Positions 6,492 to 12,605 of a stretch of 13,659 nucleotides of DNA are shown in pieces (position 1 is the stretch's first letter; each line of letters starts with the position of its first letter). This stretch comes from Alphaproteobacteria bacterium (GTDB taxonomy: Bacteria > Pseudomonadota > Alphaproteobacteria > UBA9219): assembly GCA_028865155.1 (NCBI GenBank), contig JAGWKW010000013.1:1-13659 (forward strand). The letters run 5' to 3'. Made by a program: the position numbers and the translations under genes. The notes under the pieces were generated by a model that saw nothing but the letters and a program-made list of their open reading frames with translations, was not told the DNA's origin and searched no databases.

Positions 6492-8228
6492 TCATGCATC
6501 CTCTTTTCCCGCCGCGCGGAAGGCAAATATCCTATCCCCAATTGCCTCCCTGACCATTGCCCACCCTTCCGGCGGCCATTGCCCGGCACGCTTCTTTTCC
6601 TCGCCGGTGGCAAGGTATGGCACGACCGCCAGCGGCGCCGTTCCGGTCACGGCTTCGAGCTGCGCCGCGCCCGACACGCTTTGATCGACGGCATAGGCAA
6701 GCGCGACCGCCGCCGCGCCGCCCAAAAGGGAAAACAGGAAACCGCCGATAAACAGAAGGATGCGGCGCGGATGCGTCGTCAAAGGCAGGTCGGGCGGGCT
6801 GCTGACCACGAGCCTTTGCCCTTTATGGTCCTTGATCATCTGCGCTTCCATATCGGCGGCCATCTTGCGCTCTTTAAGGTCGGCGTAGCGTTTCTCGGCA
6901 TCCTTGTGGTCGCGCGACAGCTTGTCCATCTGCTGTTGCAGATCCGGGTTTTGCAAAACCGCTTTTTCGTATTTCTTCTGTTGCGCGACGAGCGCCCGGC
7001 GCTGCGCGGCCAGGGATTTGTGCTGCTGTTCGGCGGCCCGCAACTGCGCCGCGAGCGCGAGATAGGCCGGATTGTCGGCGTCGCGCCGGATGCCGGAACT
7101 CGACGAATCCCGCCGCGCCGCAACAAGCTGTTTTTTCAGGCTGCCAAGCTGCCGTTCGAGCGAAATGCGATCCGGGTTCTTCGGCCCCTCGCTCTTGCGC
7201 GCGGCGGCGAGATTGGTTTCGACGTTTTTGATCTGCGCCCGCAGCGCCGCCGTATCCGGTCCCGTATCCGCGCCGACCTGGCGGCGCAGGGCCGCGATCT
7301 GGTTGCGGGCGCGCACGACATCGGGATGGTCGGGGCCATATTGCGCCGTCAGCGTGGCGTATTGCGCTTCGAGCGCGCGCAGCTGCGTTTCGGGCGTGGT
7401 CAGAATCTGCCCGTCGGCCAGAACGCGCGTGTAAGGATCGACGTCGGCCAGCTGCGCGCGCAGCGAGCCTTGCGTGCCCTCGTTGGCCGCTATTTGCGAG
7501 TCGAGGCTTTGCAGGCTTATCGCCGCGTTGGCGGAGGCCTGCTGATTGAACAAAAGCGTCGCGGGATCGACCACGCCGTTCTTGCTCTGGAACGCGGCAA
7601 TTTCCTTTTCCTGCGCAGCCAGCGACGTGCCGAGCTGCGCGATCTGCGCGCCGAGGAAGGCCGAGGTCGTTTCGGCATCGGCCCGGCGGGATTTCAGGTC
7701 TTCGGCAAGGAAACGCGTTATGAGCTCGTTTAGAACCAGCTGCGCCGTTTGCGGGTCGCTGTAATCAAAACTGAGCGTAAAGGCAATGGCGGAAAGCTGG
7801 TCGGCCGACATGCGCTGCGTCGCCGCTGGGTTGACGATGTCGCCGCCAATCAGCGTCAGTTTGATGCTGTGCGCCATGCGGCGCGCGAGAGCTTCCGCCG
7901 GTTCGCGCCCGTGCGCGTGGGGGTACAGATGAAACTTGCCGATGATGGAGATCAGCGAGGCGGGCGATGTGACCTTCTGCTCGATCCTGCTGATGCGCAA
8001 ATCGGCCAGCGATTCCGGCGCGCTGACCTGGCCGTTGTCGCCGACCGGCGCGGTCATCGCCGGAGCGATCTGCGGCTGTTCGACCTCGACCGTCGCGGTC
8101 GAGCGATAGTCGGACCAAGACAGCGCGAACAGGATCGATACGCCCCACAAGGCAAAGAACGCGGTCAGAAAATATTTTCTGTGCCGCCTGAAGATCGCCA
8201 GGTAATCGGTCAGGGAAAGTTCGTCCAT
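6492..8228 (-). CDS. Wzz-type polysaccharide chain-length determinant (PCP family)
   Basis: Inner-membrane polysaccharide co-polymerase of 578 residues that sets chain length and couples the polymerase to the exporter. The Wzz domain begins at once (MDELSLTDYLAIFRRHRKYF). TM1 spans about 19-38. A long periplasmic part follows, rich in Gln/Ala heptads typical of coiled coil (about 170-460, e.g. YATLTAQYGPDHPDVVRARN). The proline motif PPDLPLTTHP (478-487) leads into TM2 (about 490-514). The cytoplasmic tail lacks a kinase domain, which is encoded separately downstream. The length and split design fit the long XrtA/PEP-CTERM-associated type better than enterobacterial Wzz. The start at 8228 has GGAGG 5 bases upstream; an upstream in-frame start at 8282 would overlap the previous gene. 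It lies 13 bases after the barrel gene stop. Confidence 0.92.
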   Translation of the reverse strand: MDELSLTDYLAIFRRHRKYFLTAFFALWGVSILFALSWSDYRSTATVEVEQPQIAPAMTAPVGDNGQVSAPESLADLRISRIEQKVTSPASLISIIGKFHLYPHAHGREPAEALARRMAHSIKLTLIGGDIVNPAATQRMSADQLSAIAFTLSFDYSDPQTAQLVLNELITRFLAEDLKSRRADAETTSAFLGAQIAQLGTSLAAQEKEIAAFQSKNGVVDPATLLFNQQASANAAISLQSLDSQIAANEGTQGSLRAQLADVDPYTRVLADGQILTTPETQLRALEAQYATLTAQYGPDHPDVVRARNQIAALRRQVGADTGPDTAALRAQIKNVETNLAAARKSEGPKNPDRISLERQLGSLKKQLVAARRDSSSSGIRRDADNPAYLALAAQLRAAEQQHKSLAAQRRALVAQQKKYEKAVLQNPDLQQQMDKLSRDHKDAEKRYADLKERKMAADMEAQMIKDHKGQRLVVSSPPDLPLTTHPRRILLFIGGFLFSLLGGAAAVALAYAVDQSVSGAAQLEAVTGTAPLAVVPYLATGEEKKRAGQWPPEGWAMVREAIGDRIFAFRAAGKEDA

Positions 8229-8241
8229 CGGCGCCTCCGCC

Positions 8242-9444
8242 TTACGTTCCGAGTCTATAAGCCAGCGTAACGAGTCCGGCATGATCCTGCGCGGTTTGCG
8301 CCAGGCCTGTCAGCGTCTCATGACGGTAACGGTAGGATGTCACGATATCCAGATGGTCCGTCAAATGGTAGGCGAGGCCGATCTTCCCTTCCGTCATGGA
8401 TTCGAGATTGCCTGTCCCGGTGAAGCGGTAGTCGGTATAACGGTAACTGGCGGCGCCCTGAAACGCGAACCTGTCGTTAAGCTCGTGCGATCCCTTCACT
8501 TCGAACGAAGTCAGCATCGCCTCGGTGCCGTTGCCAAAGGGATATTCGTTACGCGATGCGGTCAATGCGGCGGTATCGCGGTCGCCTTTATAGGTCAGCG
8601 CAGCGAGAAAATCATATTGCAAACCCCAAGGCTGGGAAGCCGAGCCGGCGATATAATTTCGCACCGCCTGAATACCTACGGATGCATCGGCGGTAAGGCG
8701 CGGCGTCAGAATCCGGCGCCAGCCGACCGACGGACCTATCGTGTCGGTGACGTTCCTTGCACCGCTTGTCGTCTCGTAGCGTTGCGCCTGCACCGAGAAA
8801 GTCCCTGTGTCGAGCGGGTCGAAAGCGCGGCTGTAGGTTGGCGTCACCGAAAAAACGTCATAGTCGGTATAGAGAGAGCCCGAATATTGCGAGGCCCGAT
8901 ATACCCCCGTCAGCGACAGCTTTTCCGACGGCGACAGATTGTAGGAAATTTTCGGCGTCACGCTTTCGCCCGTATGCCGGACCGGCGAGGCAATAAAACC
9001 ATAAGTCGACAATTCGCTCGTGCGGGTCGTGTCGTAGTCGATTTTGCCGTTCAGCCCGGCGCTCCAGCGCTGCATGGTTCGCGTCACGCCCGCCTTGGCG
9101 TGAAGGTCGGTCGAGTTGAACATCGTCTGATTGAAAAGATTTTCGTCGACGCGCGCGTCCGCATTGAAGTTCGTCGTCGGCGTCGCCCCGCTGAGGATCA
9201 TTTCGGGCGAGGTTATGGAACCATAGAGCGGATGCGTGTCGGAGGTGCGCAGCAGAGGGTTGGTCTCGTAAAGAAAAGATTCCTTCAGCACACCCTTGAT
9301 ATCGATGCCGCCGACGGGCGGGGGTGGGGGCGGCTGCTCGCCGCCGGCGGAAGAGGATTGCGTCGCGGCGGCTTCCGCCGCATGGGCAATGTCCGTTCCC
9401 GTGACCAGCACGATACATAGCGCCAAAGGAAGAAGCTTACGCAT
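8242..9444 (-). CDS. outer-membrane beta-barrel protein of the polysaccharide export operon (EpsL/XrtA-associated type)
   Basis: A 400-residue secreted protein with a signal peptide of about 22 residues (ends DIAHA, then AEAAAT) and a Ser/Gly plus PPPPPP linker. The rest is a series of about 16 amphipathic beta-strand candidates with alternating hydrophobic residues, such as KLSLTGVYRAS, DYDVFSVTPTYS and LDIVTSYRYRHE. Strands come in pairs joined by polar loops, as in an outer-membrane barrel. Similar barrels occur in EpsL and XrtA-associated polysaccharide loci. Its position 2 bases after the short OPX gene suggests it forms the outer-membrane pore with it. The last residues (YRLGT) lack the usual terminal aromatic. 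The strand count is by eye only, and a family search would be needed for the name. Confidence 0.82.
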   Translation of the reverse strand: MRKLLPLALCIVLVTGTDIAHAAEAAATQSSSAGGEQPPPPPPVGGIDIKGVLKESFLYETNPLLRTSDTHPLYGSITSPEMILSGATPTTNFNADARVDENLFNQTMFNSTDLHAKAGVTRTMQRWSAGLNGKIDYDTTRTSELSTYGFIASPVRHTGESVTPKISYNLSPSEKLSLTGVYRASQYSGSLYTDYDVFSVTPTYSRAFDPLDTGTFSVQAQRYETTSGARNVTDTIGPSVGWRRILTPRLTADASVGIQAVRNYIAGSASQPWGLQYDFLAALTYKGDRDTAALTASRNEYPFGNGTEAMLTSFEVKGSHELNDRFAFQGAASYRYTDYRFTGTGNLESMTEGKIGLAYHLTDHLDIVTSYRYRHETLTGLAQTAQDHAGLVTLAYRLGT

Positions 9445-9446
9445 GG

Positions 9447-10040
9447 TTATAATAACCCCCCTGTCGGCACGACGACGACATCGCCCGACTCTAGAGTGAT
9501 ATCCTTGTCGAGATCGTCGCCGCTCTCGATATCGTCATAGGGAATAGAGATCGAGATTTCCTTGCCGCCACGATGGCGCAGAACGATGATGCCGCCCTCG
9601 TCGGCATAGGGCGTAAGGCCGCCCGCCTGGCTTAGCGCCTCCATGACCGTCATGCGATTGCCCATGACGAACGTGCCCGGCTTCGCCACTTGCCCGGTCA
9701 CGCTAACGGTATGGCCGAGATCGGCCTTGACGGCGACGGTAACCGAGGCGTCGGGAATATAGTCGTGCAATTTTTTCTTGATCAGCGCCTGCGCCTGCTT
9801 GGGCGTCAGCCCCTGAACCGGAACCGAGCCGATCAAAGGAAAGTCGATCGTGCCGTCGGGCAGGACGGCCTCTTCGCGGTTAAGCCCTTCTTCCTTCCAG
9901 ACCGTGACCTGCAACACGTCCCCGGCGATGATCGTATAGGGTTTATTCTTTGGAGCTTTGGAAGGCGCACCAGACGTCGCGCATCCGCCCAAAGCGAGAA
10001 GCGCGAGCGCCAGAACCGTAAGGCCTGATTTGCGGATCAT
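9447..10040 (-). CDS. short OPX polysaccharide export lipoprotein (Wza/GumB-related)
   Basis: Periplasmic outer-membrane lipoprotein of 197 residues. The signal ends in a lipobox, LGGC, with lipidated Cys20. The Poly_export domain follows (about 33-106: YTIIAGDVLQVTVWKEEGLN ... LPDGTIDFPLIGSVPVQG), then one SLBB domain (about 110-165: VSVTGQVAKPGTFVMGNRMT ... ALSQAGGL). It ends soon after DVVVVPTGGLL. Wza is about 380 residues and crosses the outer membrane with a C-terminal helix. This protein has no such helix and only one SLBB, so it probably needs a separate pore, most likely the barrel encoded next. It is the first gene of the minus-strand export operon. The SD (TAGGTAGAGC region) is weak. 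An A-tract promoter candidate lies about 50 bases upstream. Confidence 0.93.
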   Translation of the reverse strand: MIRKSGLTVLALALLALGGCATSGAPSKAPKNKPYTIIAGDVLQVTVWKEEGLNREEAVLPDGTIDFPLIGSVPVQGLTPKQAQALIKKKLHDYIPDASVTVAVKADLGHTVSVTGQVAKPGTFVMGNRMTVMEALSQAGGLTPYADEGGIIVLRHRGGKEISISIPYDDIESGDDLDKDITLESGDVVVVPTGGLL

Positions 10041-10088
10041 GCTCTACCTACAAGTGTATGGCGATCATGAATTGATCCCTAGACGCGA

Positions 10089-10130
10089 AATATAGACTAG
10101 CGAAACAGGACCGGAAAGGTTATTTTTCGC
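10089..10130 (-). promoter_or_regulatory. candidate promoter of the export operon
   Basis: On the minus strand a -10-like TATATT (10094-10089) lies 18 bases after a -35-like CTTTCC (10118-10113), preceded by an A-rich stretch. The predicted start near 10082 gives a leader of about 41 bases to the OPX gene. The architecture and the GCGAAAAATAACCTTTCCGG block closely match the tRNA-Gly upstream block. The hexamers are poor matches to the textbook consensus, so this rests on position and on the shared block. Confidence 0.35.
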
Positions 10131-10148
10131 ACTGCACAAAAAAACCTT
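10116..10148. promoter_or_regulatory. 33-bp near-palindrome in the divergent promoter region, candidate operator
   Basis: Centred on base 10132, 13 of 16 position pairs are complementary. The arms are AAGGTT (10116-10121) and AACCTT (10143-10148), with T-run against A-run inside and GCA/TGC next to the centre. It lies between the divergent OPX and ATPase genes and overlaps the -35 region proposed for the export operon. A dimeric repressor or activator site controlling both operons is the simplest reading. A cruciform or hairpin is the alternative. The palindrome is seen; the role is inferred. Confidence 0.45.
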
Positions 10149-10207
10149 AAATCCGGCGTTTTATTCCAAAATGGACGGCGCAGGGTTTCCATATCGCGAG
10201 GTTTCCC

Positions 10208-11107
10208 ATGTATGAAAGCTTTTATGGGCTTTCCGGCCCGCCTTTTTCGCTTCTGCCCGATGCCGGCTTTTTGTTCATGAGCCGCAGGCATCGCCGCGCC
10301 GTCAACCTGCTCGATTACGGCATTGCGGCGCAGGCGGGCTTTATCGTGATGACGGGCGAAGTCGGGGCTGGCAAGACGACGCTGATCCGCCGCTATTTGA
10401 AAAATGCGGGCGCGGATGTCGCCGTCGGTGTCATCACCAACGCCAGCCCGGCTTCGGGCTGCCTGCTCGACTGGGTCGCGATGGCTTACGGATTCGAAAA
10501 TGAAGGGCTGGAAGGCATCAGGCTTCACGCCCGTTTCGTCGATTTCCTGGTCAAGCAATATGGAAGCGGCAAGCGCGCCGTGTTGATCGTTGACGAAGCG
10601 CAGAATCTGACGCCGGCGATGCTCGAAGATCTGCGGATGCTGTCCAACGTCAACAACGAAAAAGACCAGATGCTGCAGATCATCCTTGTCGGCCAGCCGG
10701 AACTGCTCGAAACGCTCAAGCGTCCCGATCTGCGCCAGTTCGTGCAGCGCATTTCCGCCCATTGCCATATCGACCCGATGACCGCCGCGGAAACCGCCGC
10801 CTATATCCGCCACCGGCTCGGCGTCGTCGGCGGCGCGGCGGATTTGTTCGATGACGATGCCTGCGCGGCCGTGCATTATTTCACCGGCGGCGTGCCGCGG
10901 CTGATCAATCTGTTATGCGATCAGGCGATGCTTTACGCTTTTTCAGACGACCGGCCCCGCATCGGCAGCGATCTTGTCGTCGAGGTCGCCGCCGACCATG
11001 GCCGCGCGGGGCTCAGCGCGTTCCGCGCGCCGCCCGCTTTGTCCCGCGCCGGGATCAAAGGCGAACTGCGCCCCATTCTCGATGCGATGCGGGAGGAAGC
11101 GGCATGA
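10208..11107 (+). CDS. ExeA-like AAA ATPase of XrtA/PEP-CTERM-associated type
   Basis: A 299-residue P-loop ATPase. The opening MYESFYGLSGPPFSLLPDA, followed by F-x-SRRHRRAV, is the signature of the ExeA/GspA-like ATPases found in XrtA-associated polysaccharide loci. Walker A is GEVGAGKTT (50-58), Walker B is VLIVDEAQNL (125-134), sensor-like IILVGQPEL follows at 158-166, and the later GGVPRLINLLCDQAM matches the ATPase lid region. It lacks the peptidoglycan-binding C-terminal domain of ExeA, so it is probably cytoplasmic or membrane-associated. Its precise role in secretion is unknown for the family. GAGG sits 6 bases before the ATG. The stop overlaps the next start as ATGA. It is divergent from the export operon across a 167-bp gap. 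Confidence 0.9.
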   Translation: MYESFYGLSGPPFSLLPDAGFLFMSRRHRRAVNLLDYGIAAQAGFIVMTGEVGAGKTTLIRRYLKNAGADVAVGVITNASPASGCLLDWVAMAYGFENEGLEGIRLHARFVDFLVKQYGSGKRAVLIVDEAQNLTPAMLEDLRMLSNVNNEKDQMLQIILVGQPELLETLKRPDLRQFVQRISAHCHIDPMTAAETAAYIRHRLGVVGGAADLFDDDACAAVHYFTGGVPRLINLLCDQAMLYAFSDDRPRIGSDLVVEVAADHGRAGLSAFRAPPALSRAGIKGELRPILDAMREEAA

Positions 11108-11634
11108 GGCGTCTTTTGCCTCTGCTCGCCGCCTTTTTCTGCCTTGCCGCATTTCCGGCCGCGCATGCCGAAACCGATTACCGCTGCGTATCCTTATGCG
11201 CCGACAACGGCGCGCCGGGGCCTGTCTGTCTCAAACAATGCCGTTATGACGTCAAGCCCGCGCTTCCAGAAAACGCGAAAACGCGCGCGGCCAAGGCCGC
11301 CAAGGCGACCGCTACGCAGCTTTCGGAACATAATGTGTTCGCGCCGCCTGAGCCCGTGATGGGGAACAAGCTCGTTTTGCAGCAAAAACCGAAGCCGCCG
11401 AAGCCGCCCGTCGATTATGCCTGCGCCTCGGGATGCCTTGCGGACCATATGCAAGATGATTTGTGCCGCGAGCAATGCGCCGAAGTCCGGGGCAACCGGA
11501 ATCTGGCGCAGACCGAAACCCCGGCGCAAATCGAGATGCATAAGGAAGCGGAAACCGCGCCGCAGCCCGTCTTGCAAAGAATGCGCCATCGGTCGCAGGT
11601 TTCGCCGCAAACCGCATGGGAGGATTTGCAATGA
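11104..11634 (+). CDS. exported protein with two twin-CX3C modules, function unknown
   Basis: A 176-residue protein of unrecognised family. A 22-residue Sec signal ends PAAHA, giving a mature start ETDYRC. Two similar modules follow: C28-x3-C32-x9-C42-x3-C46 and C107-x3-C111-x9-C121-x3-C125. Each is preceded by D-Y-x-C and spaced identically. The linker (47-102) is Ala/Lys-rich, then Pro/Lys-rich (KPKPPKPP). The tail (126-176) is polar. In the periplasm each module could fold as a helical hairpin closed by two disulfides, comparable in pattern to eukaryotic small Tim proteins; that is analogy, not homology. The ATG overlaps the ATPase stop (ATGA) with GGAGG 7 bases upstream, and its own stop overlaps the GH16 start (ATGA), so all three should be co-translated. 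A role in assembly or anchoring of the polysaccharide machinery is only a guess from context. Confidence 0.82.
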   Translation: MRRLLPLLAAFFCLAAFPAAHAETDYRCVSLCADNGAPGPVCLKQCRYDVKPALPENAKTRAAKAAKATATQLSEHNVFAPPEPVMGNKLVLQQKPKPPKPPVDYACASGCLADHMQDDLCREQCAEVRGNRNLAQTETPAQIEMHKEAETAPQPVLQRMRHRSQVSPQTAWEDLQ

Positions 11635-12605
11635 AAAACCGCATCGCGGTATTTGGGCTTCTGGTCGCGCTCGCGCCGGTCGCGGGCCATGCGCGTCCGC
11701 CTGAAAAAACGCTGTCGCTCGCGGGCGCGACGCCAACGCTCGATCGAAGCTTTGCGACGCTTCCCGTCTGGCGCAAAGGCGGCGTGCAGACCGGCGCCGC
11801 TGTCAGGCCGCTCGACGATCCGAATTTTTCGTGGGCGGCGGGCTACATCTGGGATCATGCGCTGGCGGGACGCCCGTCGCCATGGCCGCCGCCCAAACGC
11901 GATTTTCCGGCCTGGACGTCGGACGGCGCGGCGGATGCCAGCCCCGACGGCGACCTGATCGCGCGGATGGGGAAATTGTCGCCGCTGACGGAAAAAGACG
12001 GCGCGCTGAATTTCACCGCGCGCCCGATGCCGCCCCTATGGGCCGCGACCGTCGGAAAAAACGATCCCAAAAAATATATCGGCGCGGCGATCGCGAGCTT
12101 TCCCTATGCGCAGCAATACGGCGTGTTCGCGATGTCGGCGAAGCTGCCGCGCGGCAAGGGGCTGTGGCCCGCTTTCTGGCTGCTGCCCGCCGATAAATCA
12201 TGGCCGCCCGAACTCGACGTCATGGAGGTGCTCGGCGAACGACCGGATACGGTATATACGACCGTGCATACGAACATTCCGAAACATGGCGCGTTTTTCG
12301 CGCATGCGACCGACACGCATCGCGACCTGAGCGCAGCCTTCCACGACTACGCGGTCGACTGGGGGCCGGAGCGGATTAACTGGTATGTCGACCGAAGGCT
12401 GGTTTTCTCGCGCCCTACCCCGCCCGATCTGCGCAAGCCTTGCTATATCGTCGTCAATCTTGCGGTCGGCGGGCCGAAAAACTGGGGCGGCGCGCCCGAT
12501 GCCGCGACGCGCTTTCCCGCCACGATGCAGGTGCGGTCGATCAAGGCCTGGCAGCGACCCGCCTATCTTCGTCCGCCAGGCGCGGCAGGATCGAATAGAC
12601 GATGA
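11631..12605 (+). CDS. secreted glycoside hydrolase family 16 endoglycanase (ExoK-like)
   Basis: A 324-residue secreted enzyme with a signal peptide ending VAGHA (about 21 residues). The GH16 catalytic motif is ELDVMEVLGE: nucleophile E194, D196 and acid/base E199, matching E-x-D-x-x-E. Flanking family features include GLWPAFWLLP (177-186), TVYTTVHTN, HDYAVDWGPERINWYVD (about 238-254) and YIVVNLAVGG. Relatives cleave beta-1,3 or mixed-linkage glucans. In polysaccharide loci such enzymes (e.g. ExoK of rhizobia) cut the secreted polymer and set its length. The substrate here cannot be read from sequence. The start at 11631 has GGGAGG 7 bases upstream; an upstream ATG at 11616 would add five residues before the signal and lacks this spacing. 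It is last in the three-gene plus-strand operon. Its last 65 bases overlap the end of the convergent polymerase gene. Confidence 0.9.
   Translation: MKNRIAVFGLLVALAPVAGHARPPEKTLSLAGATPTLDRSFATLPVWRKGGVQTGAAVRPLDDPNFSWAAGYIWDHALAGRPSPWPPPKRDFPAWTSDGAADASPDGDLIARMGKLSPLTEKDGALNFTARPMPPLWAATVGKNDPKKYIGAAIASFPYAQQYGVFAMSAKLPRGKGLWPAFWLLPADKSWPPELDVMEVLGERPDTVYTTVHTNIPKHGAFFAHATDTHRDLSAAFHDYAVDWGPERINWYVDRRLVFSRPTPPDLRKPCYIVVNLAVGGPKNWGGAPDAATRFPATMQVRSIKAWQRPAYLRPPGAAGSNRR

Noticed and set aside
5711..6553. A 280-residue plus-strand open frame opposite the kinase gene
   Set aside because: Shadow of the kinase gene; no domain and no good start context.
6489..9420. Long plus-strand open frames (6489-7733 and 8281-9420) opposite the chain-length and barrel genes
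   Set aside because: Arg-rich products without domains, antisense to well-supported genes with good ribosome sites.
10097..10876. A 259-residue minus-strand open frame opposite the ATPase gene
   Set aside because: The plus-strand ATPase has Walker motifs and family signatures; the antisense product has none, and its downstream end runs into the promoter region.
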